Source of the DNA: Ferruginibacter sp.
Lineage (GTDB): Bacteria; Bacteroidota; Bacteroidia; Chitinophagales; Chitinophagaceae
Direction of reading: 5' to 3'
Length of the DNA: 13,014 nucleotides
NCBI GenBank assembly: GCA_025357775.1
Contig: JANXOQ010000238.1
Location: 1-13,014 of the forward strand
Shown here: piece after piece, positions 1-7,255 of the stretch
Layout of the letters: the number at the start of each line of letters is the position of its first letter
How positions within the stretch are numbered: position 1 is the stretch's first letter
Notes under the pieces: generated by a model
What the model was told of the DNA's origin: nothing
What the model saw: only the letters and a program-made list of their open reading frames with translations
Database searches by the model: none
Program-made: the position numbers and the translations under genes

Positions 1-487
1 TTATTTTTATTATAGTCAAAATATTTTGTGTTTTAGCACTTGTTTTTAAACCAGCCAAGTTTATGAAATACAAAATAATAATAGAAGAAATTGCAATTGT
101 TATTTGAATAGTAGAGGTATCTTTTGTATTTGGTATTAATACTTTTGCAATATACTCTGCACCAATTATAGCAATACCCGCTACAGATGTAGCATCTGAA
201 ATAAGAATAATACAATTTATACCAAATGCTATAGATGGGTGATAAGCATAAGAAAATATTTTATAAAAACAACCAGTTACTGGATATCTGCTACCAATTT
301 CTGCAAAAGTGAGTGCGCCACAAATTGCTATAATTCCTCCAAAAATCCAAACAGCAAAAAAAATAACTGGTGTATGAGCTTCCGCAGCTACAGTAGCAGG
401 TGTACGAAAAATACCCATCCCTATAACAAGCGTAATCATTAGCATTGTAAAATCAAAACGACTAAGTGATTGTTTGGTTATAATCAT
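1..487 (-). CDS. APC-superfamily amino acid permease, N-terminal part (runs off the window)
   Basis: This is an open frame of 162 codons from an ATG at 487 to the left edge with no stop, so the C-terminal part lies outside the window. The protein is strongly hydrophobic. Near residues 22-29 it carries GMGIFRTP, the unwound first-helix motif (G-x-G-I-F) of the amino acid-polyamine-organocation transporters. A second membrane segment spans about residues 40-63, a third about 85-117, and another begins near 126. The short ISRYPVTG-like loop after helix 2 (GSRYPVTG, 65-72) also fits the family. By family knowledge it would import or exchange an amino acid at the inner membrane; the substrate cannot be told from this fragment. 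It is divergent from the tRNA gene. The start is supported by the usual short hydrophilic N-terminus (MIITKQSLSRFD) before helix 1. Confidence 0.85.
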   Translation of the reverse strand, partial: MIITKQSLSRFDFTMLMITLVIGMGIFRTPATVAAEAHTPVIFFAVWIFGGIIAICGALTFAEIGSRYPVTGCFYKIFSYAYHPSIAFGINCIILISDATSVAGIAIIGAEYIAKVLIPNTKDTSTIQITIAISSIIILYFINLAGLKTSAKTQNILTIIKI

Positions 488-534
488 AACAGCATTGATA
501 AGTTAAAATTACAATGTACAGTAAAACAATTTAT

Positions 535-561
535 TTTGCAAAAAATATCGCTTTATCTTTG
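535..561 (+). promoter_or_regulatory. Putative Bacteroidota-type promoter for the tRNA-Arg gene
   Basis: TTTG at 535-538 is followed by TATCTTTG at 554-561, an exact match to the TAnnTTTG -7 element of Bacteroidota promoters. The gap between the two elements is 15 bases, shorter than the roughly 19-20 usual, so the -33 assignment is less sure than the -7. Transcription would start near 568, about ten bases before the mature tRNA 5' end, which fits a short leader removed by RNase P. Confidence 0.5.
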
Positions 562-577
562 TAGCAATATTTATATT

Positions 578-649
578 GGTCTCGTAGTATAATGGATAGT
601 ATTAGAGCCTCCGAAGCTCCAGATTCAGGTTCGATTCCTGACGAGGTCA
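578..649 (+). tRNA. tRNA-Arg (anticodon CCG)
   Basis: The 72-base gene folds into a full cloverleaf. The acceptor stem is 578-584 with 642-648 (7 pairs, including two G-T). The D arm is 587-602 with GG at 594-595 in the loop. The anticodon stem is 604-608 with 616-620 (its outermost pair is A-C), and the T arm is 625-641 with loop TTCGATT. The discriminator base is A649. The anticodon loop is 609-615 with CCG at 611-613, which reads CGG arginine codons. CCA is not encoded. The gene stands alone between the divergent permease gene and the convergent patatin-like gene; no clear hairpin terminator follows it. Confidence 0.95.
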
Positions 650-713
650 CTATGTAAAATTTATGAATGTAGATAAAATTGTTTTTTCCTATTTTCTTAA
701 AATAATAAAAAAA

Positions 714-1754
714 TTAAGCCCAAGTAATATCACTAGGGTTTAAAGTTGCAATAAAATCATTTCCTACTTTTTGCCCACTAGCTAGCATACGTTTCATCTC
801 GGCAATATCAAAATTTAAGCCGCCAGGGCCGCCACCCAATGGTCTTTCAGGTCTAAATGAATATAATTTTAATGGAACTTTATCTTCATAAGGATTATCC
901 CTTCCCTTTACTCTAAAAAATTCGTCTACTTGTGCTGCATCAATACCACTGCGTTTTATTTTTCTTTTTACCGCATCAATGTATTCCAAGGCTTCGTTGT
1001 ATTGGGTAGGAATAATAAGGTCGTTTTTGCCTACATCTTCTGTAAAAATATCTATAGTTTGTTGTAGAATAGGAAAAATACTTTCAAACTGTCCATCCAC
1101 AATTACTTTTTGCCCAGTAGATAATAATATGATAAATATTTCTGTAGCACCAGCATCTATAGCCATTTGCACACCCGCATACTCTCTTACGCCACCATCT
1201 ACATATTGAAAATGTGGATTAGCTTCTCCAGGCAAATTCAAGTTTATTTTAACTGTGGGCATAAATACTGGCTGACATGCAGATGCCATTATCACTTTTC
1301 TAAATTGGTCAGCATTTACAATTTTTTTTACTTCATAATTTTTTGACTCTTTAGGATTTTGCTCATTTGTAAAAACAACTAATTCGCTTGTTTGTAAACA
1401 TACTGTTGTTAAATATATTTTTTTGCCAGAGTTTATTAATTTTTCATAATTAGTATCGTTGTAGTATTCAGAAATTAAATCAAATAAAGGGCTAGCATCA
1501 AAAATTGAATGTTCGTCTAATCGATCCCCCAGGTTAAATTTATTTATAACATTATTATTAGTAATGGTAGTATACAGTTTTTCTAGCAATGCAAATTCAC
1601 CCATAGCAGCAAGTGGTACAATTAATGAACCAGTGCTAGTGCCTACATAGGTATCAAAATTTAGATTAGGGTATTCTTTCAATAATCTTTTTAAAACACC
1701 TACTGCAAATGCGCCTTTGCTACCACCGCCACTTATTACTAATGCTCTATTCAT
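714..1754 (-). CDS. Patatin-like phospholipase family protein
   Basis: This 346-residue protein has the whole patatin hydrolase signature. The glycine-rich oxyanion loop GGGSKGAF is at residues 9-16. The nucleophile motif G-T-S-T-G is at 38-42, with Ser40 as predicted catalytic serine. A segment ASACQPVFMP (157-166) resembles the conserved block before the catalytic aspartate, and the DGG motif holds Asp186 of the Ser-Asp dyad. Family members are lipid acyl hydrolases (phospholipase A2-like). The substrate here is unknown. I see no signal peptide, so it is probably cytoplasmic or peripherally membrane-bound. The start is fixed by MNRALVISGGG, with the oxyanion loop in its usual place just after the N-terminus. 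It lies 74 bases downstream of the small exported protein gene on the same strand and may be cotranscribed, although no promoter or terminator is clear in the gap. Confidence 0.92.
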   Translation of the reverse strand: MNRALVISGGGSKGAFAVGVLKRLLKEYPNLNFDTYVGTSTGSLIVPLAAMGEFALLEKLYTTITNNNVINKFNLGDRLDEHSIFDASPLFDLISEYYNDTNYEKLINSGKKIYLTTVCLQTSELVVFTNEQNPKESKNYEVKKIVNADQFRKVIMASACQPVFMPTVKINLNLPGEANPHFQYVDGGVREYAGVQMAIDAGATEIFIILLSTGQKVIVDGQFESIFPILQQTIDIFTEDVGKNDLIIPTQYNEALEYIDAVKRKIKRSGIDAAQVDEFFRVKGRDNPYEDKVPLKLYSFRPERPLGGGPGGLNFDIAEMKRMLASGQKVGNDFIATLNPSDITWA

Positions 1755-1828
1755 GGTTTATTGTTAAATTGTTTATTTGCATATTTGTTCTATTACCTTA
1801 AGCTTTTTGCCAACAGCAAATCTCACAT

Positions 1829-2362
1829 TCATTCATTAAACTTCTCTATTACTTTTTTCTTTTTACTTATACGAATACCAATAGACATTTGTAGCCACCA
1901 AGTTTTAAATTCATAATCTCTATGCGCAGAAAAGCCAAATACTAATTTGTTTAATAAATCTGCATTAATACCACCCCCTATTAATTTTTGTTTTCCGGTA
2001 CACCATAAATGCTCAGCACTTAAATTTATATTGGCAGCGCCTCCAAATACAAATGCATTTATTGTTTTTATTTTTACAGAAGTATTAAGACCAAATTGCC
2101 CTTCAATTACTTTGCCTGTATAAAATGCACCCATAATTATACCAGCTCTTAGTTTATGATTTACCAAAGTAAATTGAGGTATTATTTGAATGCCGCCTAT
2201 ATATAAATCTGCACCTGTTTTAAAATTAGTTACCATGCCATTATGTAGCTTAGCATGCATTATAAACCCTTCAGGAAACTCAGTATCATTTTGTGCAATA
2301 CAAATTTGTTTAAATAAAATAAACGCAAATAAAATTATAAATCTACTGCCTTTACATATCAT
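1829..2362 (-). CDS. Exported protein of unknown function, probably beta-rich outer-membrane or periplasmic
   Basis: I do not recognise a family for this 177-residue protein. It begins with a basic N-terminus and a hydrophobic stretch (residues 8-22) ending in CIA-QN, which reads as a type I signal peptide cleaved before Gln24. The mature part has alternating polar and hydrophobic residues with many glycines and aromatics (for example ADLYIGGIQIIPQF and LIGGGINADLL). That pattern suits antiparallel beta strands of a small barrel. It ends in a lysine-rich tail (ISKKKKVIEKFNE), which is unlike the terminal aromatic residue of a classical outer-membrane barrel. The stop is 74 bases before the patatin-like gene on the same strand. 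It could be a diverged PorP/SprF-like or transporter-like barrel, but nothing seen is decisive. Confidence 0.7.
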   Translation of the reverse strand: MICKGSRFIILFAFILFKQICIAQNDTEFPEGFIMHAKLHNGMVTNFKTGADLYIGGIQIIPQFTLVNHKLRAGIIMGAFYTGKVIEGQFGLNTSVKIKTINAFVFGGAANINLSAEHLWCTGKQKLIGGGINADLLNKLVFGFSAHRDYEFKTWWLQMSIGIRISKKKKVIEKFNE

Positions 2363-2802
2363 ATCATTTTTATTTAAAAAATTATTAAAAGTAATATTGA
2401 ACTTTTTTAATAGCTCATTTAAAAGTTGATTATAACAAAAATTAAACCATATTTTAAAGAATGAAATACGTTTATTATATGGCTATTAAAACGAATGAAA
2501 TTAAATTACTCAAATTATTACCTACTACATTATATAAAAAAACTATAACTATTAAATTATAAATAGCACCTAAACAATTTTATTTATACCAATTTTATTA
2601 CAAAATAATTTCTTTAAAAATTTATTAAATAAACAATGCCAATGCACTAAAATAATAATCAATCGGCATATTGTATTTTTAATTTAGAAACTCATTTGTT
2701 GTTATTAAAGTAAGAAATTATTACTTTTTTGTATTTCTTTTTTTGCAGTATTTAATGGTTTCTAAAGTAAGTATATAAACAGCATTTTACATTTCACTTC
2801 GC
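2363..2802. other. AT-rich non-coding stretch
   Basis: These 440 bases are very AT-rich and have stops in all frames; the longest ATG-started frame I noted is 33 codons (2461-2562, plus), with no recognisable product. An AT-only hairpin with one G-C pair (2707-2713 with 2721-2727, followed by a short T run) could be a weak terminator on the plus strand but no gene reads into it. Otherwise nothing is recognisable: no tRNA, repeat array or exact TAnnTTTG promoter seen. It separates the exported-protein gene from the hydrolase and small-ORF pair. Confidence 0.6.
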
Positions 2803-2967
2803 TTATATTAGTTCCAATACCTGCCTTATGCATTTAAAAATCAATTTGGCATCCAACAGCGTATTATCTTTTTTATAAAAAGATTCTTTTGTTAAAATTC
2901 CTAAGGCTTGTTTAATTCCTTCTATTTGTTCTAAATAAAATATTTGTTTTTCACTGCAAATAAGCAT
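2803..2967 (-). CDS. Small ORF of 54 codons overlapping the hydrolase gene end
   Basis: The ATG at 2967 lies inside the last codons of the upstream hydrolase gene (17-base overlap, different frame), and the frame stops with TAA at 2803-2805. The product is 54 residues: hydrophilic, with alternating charged and hydrophobic positions (for example YLEQIEGIKQALGILTK near residues 11-27), ending in a hydrophobic stretch (KCIRQVLELI). It is predicted to be helical and has no signal peptide. The local GC content is higher than in the following non-coding DNA, and the overlap would allow translational coupling. I recognise no family. It may be a genuine small protein, or the remnant of a longer gene that lost its end. 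Confidence 0.45.
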   Translation of the reverse strand: MLICSEKQIFYLEQIEGIKQALGILTKESFYKKDNTLLDAKLIFKCIRQVLELI

Positions 2968-3589
2968 TCCCTACTCTCTCTTTCCCCACTAATGTTGCTT
3001 CTCCATGCCCATTATACACAACAGTATTATTTGGCAGGGTAAGCAATTTTTCTTTTATACTTTTTATCAATTGCTCATGGTTACCACCTGGCAAGTCACT
3101 TCTGCCAATGCTATTTTTAAACAATACATCACCTGCTATTACAAAATTTTGTTTGGCACAGTAAAAACTAATACTGCCCGGGCTGTGTCCTGGCGTGAGT
3201 AATACTTTCAATTCATCCTCTCCTAGTTGTATAGTATCGTCATCGTTTAAAAAAATAAAATCACCTTCGTAGTTATCAAATGGGAGGTTATATATAAGCC
3301 CGCTCGTAACAGCAAAAGCTAAAACAGGTTCTTCATTTTTATGCATTTGCAGCGTAAGGTTATATTTTTCTGCTATAAATTTATTGCCAAACACATGGTC
3401 AAGGTGGCAATGGGTATTTAAGAGCATAGTAGGTTTTAGTTTTTTATCTTCAATAAAAGCAACCAATACTTCTTTCTCAGTATCATAATAGCAGCCTGGG
3501 TCTATAATTATACAATAGTTAAATTCGTTATAAAGTAGGTAGGTATTTTCTACAATAGGGCTAAATTGGAATGATTTTATGGTAAACAT
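2951..3589 (-). CDS. MBL-fold metallo-hydrolase, glyoxalase II-like
   Basis: This 212-residue protein has the metallo-beta-lactamase metal site in full. H60-C-H62-L-D64-H65 is the HxHxDH motif, H135 sits in TPGHSPGS, D154 in AGDVLF, and H195 in NGHGEAT. The last motif with GKER after it is typical of the YcbL / hydroxyacylglutathione hydrolase-like subgroup. These proteins bind two metal ions, usually zinc, and hydrolyse thioesters or related esters. The short length, without the C-terminal helical domain of true glyoxalase II, argues for the YcbL-like group, so a glutathione substrate should not be assumed. No signal peptide is seen, so it is likely cytoplasmic. The ATG at 3589 directly precedes the first beta strand (MFTIKSFQF), as usual. 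The divergent neighbour is the large exported protein gene, 74 bases away. Confidence 0.9.
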   Translation of the reverse strand: MFTIKSFQFSPIVENTYLLYNEFNYCIIIDPGCYYDTEKEVLVAFIEDKKLKPTMLLNTHCHLDHVFGNKFIAEKYNLTLQMHKNEEPVLAFAVTSGLIYNLPFDNYEGDFIFLNDDDTIQLGEDELKVLLTPGHSPGSISFYCAKQNFVIAGDVLFKNSIGRSDLPGGNHEQLIKSIKEKLLTLPNNTVVYNGHGEATLVGKERVGNAYLQ

Positions 3590-3663
3590 CTATGTATATT
3601 TAAAATGATTTTTATCGTAAGTATTTATAAGCTAATTTTATTACTTAATATCAATAAACTTGT

Positions 3664-6600
3664 ATGACAAAGTTCAGTAGAATATTTTTAATTTTTTCGA
3701 TTTTAATTTTCGAAATAGCCACAAGTAATGCGCAAGTAAATGCAGTTACGTTTGGTAAAAATAGGGTTCAATACAAAAAATTAAAATGGGAGTATTATCA
3801 AACCAAAAATTTTAATGTTTACTTTTATGAAGCAGGTAAAGAGCTTGCAAAGTATGTAGCACAAGCTGCAGAAAAAGAATTGCCACAAATAGAAGCTGCT
3901 ACAGAATATAGCCTTCAACGCCGTGCAAATATTATTTTATATAATGAGTATGCAGATATGCAACAAACCAATATTGGGCTAGAAACTGACTTGCTAAATA
4001 CTGGTGGGGTTACTAGATTGGTGAACAATAAAATGGTTGTATATTTTGATGCTAACCACCAAAATTTAAAAAGGCAAGTACGGCAAGGCATTGCGGACAT
4101 CATTACCAAAAACCTTTTATTTGGAGATGATATTGGCGAAGTAGCAAGCAACCAAGCGCTGCTAGACCTGCCTACATGGCTTACGGATGGCTACGTAGCG
4201 TACATAGGCCAAAACTGGAGTACAGAGTTAGATGATGAATTGAAGAGTGAAATACTGAGTAATAATTTTACAAAATTTTCAAAGTTTGCTTACTACAAGC
4301 CTTTATTAGCGGGGCATGCATTTTGGTATTACATAGAAGAAAAATATAAAAAAGAAAACGTAACTTATTTTTTATATCTAGCAAGAATTTATAAAAATTT
4401 AGACAAGGCAAGTAGACAAATAACAAAGCTAAAATTTAAACAATTGCAGGCAGAGTTTATGGAATATTCAGACGAAAAGTATTCCAACGACATAGCTAGA
4501 AGAAGGGCTTACCCTAAAGGAAATTACATAGAAGGATTTGATATAAACAAGCGATTAAATTATTATCGTTTTAATGTAAACCCTAATAAAAAAAATAGCG
4601 ACTATGTAGTTACACAATTTAAAAAAGGAATTGTTCGCTTAAAACTGGTTACAGGATATAACGAAAGTAAAAACCTACTTAAGTATGGCATTAGAACTTT
4701 AGAGGCTCAAATAAATCCTAGCTATCCATTGGTGGCATGGGACCCTAAAGGCACTAGGCTTGCGGTGGCGTATACTACAGAGGGACATTTAAAATTATTT
4801 ATATATGATGTAATAAGCGATATAAAGCAATATAAATTTGACCTTACTGATAAATTTGACCAAATACAAGATATTAAATATATGCTTGACAGCAGAACGT
4901 TATTGTTTTCTGCGGTAAAGAATGGACATACAGATATTTATACTTTTGAAATAGAAACAGAAAAAATTAAGCAGGTTACCAACGATGTGTACGATGATGT
5001 AGACCCATCTTTTGTATCTTTTCCTGGAAAAATAGGTATTATTTATAGCAGCAATAGACCAAGTGCAGATGCGAAAACGGGTGATACCGTTTTACCAAGC
5101 AATAGCCGCTACAATGTATTTTTAATTACAGATTTTGGTGGCAAGGCAGAAGTAAATCAAATAACACAATTAACAAAACTAAAATATGGCAATGCACGTT
5201 TTCCTACACCATACAACAGCACACATTTTACTTTTGTTAGCGATGAAAATGGAATAGGAAACAGATATGCAGGGTTTTTTACAACAAAAGCAGAAGGCTT
5301 AGATACCTTAGTAATTATAGGGGATGAGATATTGCGTAACCCAAATCAAAAAACAGTAGACAGCACATTGCTTGCAAATAAAAAAGCAGACGTGGACTCT
5401 ATTGCAGTGGTAGCAGTTTCATCAGACTCCACTTATATTTTCCCCCTTACAAACTACCCAAGCTCACTTGCAGAAAGTAGAGTAGCAGGCGAAAATAACC
5501 AACTAAGTGAAGTAACAAGAGAGAGTGATGAAAAGAACTTATACAAATTAAAAATAGATGAAAATACATTGCGCAGAAGAAATATTAATGCAACACCTAC
5601 CGAATACGCAAAGAAATTAATGCGAGAAAGTAAATTGACAAATGTAAAAGTGGCTGGTGATGGAAAATTAATTGACAATGCTGTAAAAGATTCTGCAAAA
5701 AAACAGGATGACTTTTTTCAAACAGAATTTGCAAATGAAAAAGCAGATACTAGCAAAAAAAATAAACAATTGGCTTTACAAAACGATGAAACTAGCGATG
5801 ATGAAAATATTTTAGCAAAAGCAAAATTGTATAAATATAAACCATTAAAATTTTCTATAGATTATGGAAGTGGAGGCTTTAGTAGTGCTGTTTTGTATAA
5901 TAAATATCAAACCTATGGCGGCGGCGCTGGGCCAATAAGGCTAGGTGGCTCAAGCCCAGTAAGTGGGCTTATAAGAATGGGTACATCAGACCTTATGGAA
6001 GATATAAAAATAAATGGTGGGTTTAGAATTGGTAGTGGTTTAAAGGATAACGAATGGTTATTAAATTACCAAAATCTTAAAAGAAGATTAGATTGGGGGC
6101 TTACTTTTTATAGAACCGTTACAGGTGTTGGTTTTGAAGGAAATGGTTTATTTTTTCCTGGTAAATCATTTACAAATTTATATCAAGTAAATATTTCTTA
6201 TCCGTTTGATAATGCAAAAAGTTTACGATTTAGTACGGCTATTCGTTCAGATAAATTAGTTGCAAGTTCTGTAAGTAGTTATCCTACAACTTTATTATTT
6301 GAAGATGAAAAAACGCTCTTCTCCATGTCTCACTTAGAGTTTGTGTATGACAATAGCCAAGTACTTGCACAAAATATAATGGTGGGTGCAAGAGGTAAAA
6401 TATTTTTTGATTGGAATAGAAAAGTAAATAAATCCTTATCAGATGATGGACCTAATAGTTTTAATGGAGGTTTTGATGGAAGGTACTATCATCAAATTTA
6501 TAGAAACTTTATTTGGGCAGGTCGCATAGCAGGAGATTTTAGTTTTGGCGATCAAAAAATAAATTATTATTTAGGTGGTGTAGATGGTTGGCTCATGTTT

Positions 6601-7107
6601 GGTAACAATGTAAGGAGTGATGGTAGCTATCGTTTTTTTGCAGAAAATAATAAACCTGATCAAACTCAAAATTATGCTTTTCAAAGCTTGGCAGTAAATA
6701 TGCGTGGCTTTGTACAAAACATTGCTAGTGGCAATAATGCCATAGTTTTTAATAGTGAGTTTAGGCTGCCAGTATTTACAACACTGTTTGACAAAACGAT
6801 TAACAATGCCTTTATAAGAAATTTTCAGCTTACACAATTTATAGACCTTGGTACAGCATGGAGTGGCGGTATAAGCAATATTAAAAGACCTGTAATAGCA
6901 TACAACACTGCAATAGCCCCAGGGATACCTGGGCCCGTAACAGTTAGTGTAAAAGCTGGTGGTATTGGACCATTTGCAGGTGGCTATGGCTTTGGAGCAA
7001 GGAGCACACTATTGGGTTACTTTATAAAATACGATATAAGCTGGCCAATGAATGTTTTTTTTAAAGGCAAACCACAAATGTATTTTGCACTTGGGTTAGA
7101 TTTTTAA
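3664..7107 (+). CDS. Exported peptidase MA-like / propeller / outer-membrane barrel protein
   Basis: This 1147-residue protein has several parts. Residues 1-23 form a signal peptide (cleavage after SNA). About 30-280 resemble the peptidase MA-like gluzincin fold: LPTWLTDGYVAYIG (169-182) matches the usual third-ligand helix, but with Asp175 where the family has Glu. The position where HExxH is expected reads RQGIADIITKN (140-150), so no zinc site is visible. About 290-550 contain repeated strands typical of TolB/WD40-like propellers (AWDPKGTRLAVAY near 358, FVSDENGIG near 525). About 551-722 are a charged, low-complexity linker. From about 723 to the end are alternating strands of an outer-membrane barrel ending in FALGLDF, a terminal Phe as recognised by the BAM machinery. 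It is probably anchored in the outer membrane with its soluble domains in the periplasm. Function is unknown; a role in envelope assembly or transport is inference. Confidence 0.85.
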   Translation: MTKFSRIFLIFSILIFEIATSNAQVNAVTFGKNRVQYKKLKWEYYQTKNFNVYFYEAGKELAKYVAQAAEKELPQIEAATEYSLQRRANIILYNEYADMQQTNIGLETDLLNTGGVTRLVNNKMVVYFDANHQNLKRQVRQGIADIITKNLLFGDDIGEVASNQALLDLPTWLTDGYVAYIGQNWSTELDDELKSEILSNNFTKFSKFAYYKPLLAGHAFWYYIEEKYKKENVTYFLYLARIYKNLDKASRQITKLKFKQLQAEFMEYSDEKYSNDIARRRAYPKGNYIEGFDINKRLNYYRFNVNPNKKNSDYVVTQFKKGIVRLKLVTGYNESKNLLKYGIRTLEAQINPSYPLVAWDPKGTRLAVAYTTEGHLKLFIYDVISDIKQYKFDLTDKFDQIQDIKYMLDSRTLLFSAVKNGHTDIYTFEIETEKIKQVTNDVYDDVDPSFVSFPGKIGIIYSSNRPSADAKTGDTVLPSNSRYNVFLITDFGGKAEVNQITQLTKLKYGNARFPTPYNSTHFTFVSDENGIGNRYAGFFTTKAEGLDTLVIIGDEILRNPNQKTVDSTLLANKKADVDSIAVVAVSSDSTYIFPLTNYPSSLAESRVAGENNQLSEVTRESDEKNLYKLKIDENTLRRRNINATPTEYAKKLMRESKLTNVKVAGDGKLIDNAVKDSAKKQDDFFQTEFANEKADTSKKNKQLALQNDETSDDENILAKAKLYKYKPLKFSIDYGSGGFSSAVLYNKYQTYGGGAGPIRLGGSSPVSGLIRMGTSDLMEDIKINGGFRIGSGLKDNEWLLNYQNLKRRLDWGLTFYRTVTGVGFEGNGLFFPGKSFTNLYQVNISYPFDNAKSLRFSTAIRSDKLVASSVSSYPTTLLFEDEKTLFSMSHLEFVYDNSQVLAQNIMVGARGKIFFDWNRKVNKSLSDDGPNSFNGGFDGRYYHQIYRNFIWAGRIAGDFSFGDQKINYYLGGVDGWLMFGNNVRSDGSYRFFAENNKPDQTQNYAFQSLAVNMRGFVQNIASGNNAIVFNSEFRLPVFTTLFDKTINNAFIRNFQLTQFIDLGTAWSGGISNIKRPVIAYNTAIAPGIPGPVTVSVKAGGIGPFAGGYGFGARSTLLGYFIKYDISWPMNVFFKGKPQMYFALGLDF

Positions 7108-7135
7108 ATGAAAATGATTATCAAAAAATATTTAG

Positions 7136-7163
7136 CCGATTCAAAATTTGAGTCGGTTTTTTT
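7136..7163 (+). terminator. Rho-independent terminator after the large exported protein gene
   Basis: CCGATTC (7136-7142) pairs with GAGTCGG (7150-7156, one T-G pair). The stem can extend by A-T pairs into a small AAAATTT loop, and it is followed by seven T residues (7157-7163). It begins 28 bases after the stop codon. The other strand also has an A/T-rich flank, so it might partly stop transcription of the convergent yifB gene as well. Confidence 0.88.
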
Positions 7164-7255
7164 GTTAATCTTACCTAATATAAAACTTTCATTTTTTATA
7201 TTTAATTATTGCAGTTTTTTTACTTTAAAACTAAAACCTTTTATCTAAAGTCCAA

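Noticed and set aside
239..442. Plus-strand frame within the permease region
   Set aside because: It is the antisense shadow of the transporter, rich in Asn, Ser, Tyr and Cys with no coherent fold.
2461..2562. 33-codon plus-strand frame in the non-coding gap
   Set aside because: The product is dominated by Lys, Leu, Ile and Thr from AT-rich codons, and no motif or context supports it.
2707..2730. Hairpin followed by T residues as a terminator
   Set aside because: Six of seven stem pairs are A-T, and no plus-strand gene reads into it; it is weak enough to be chance.
6571..6837. Minus-strand 88-codon frame inside the large barrel gene
   Set aside because: It is an antisense shadow inside a strongly supported coding region.
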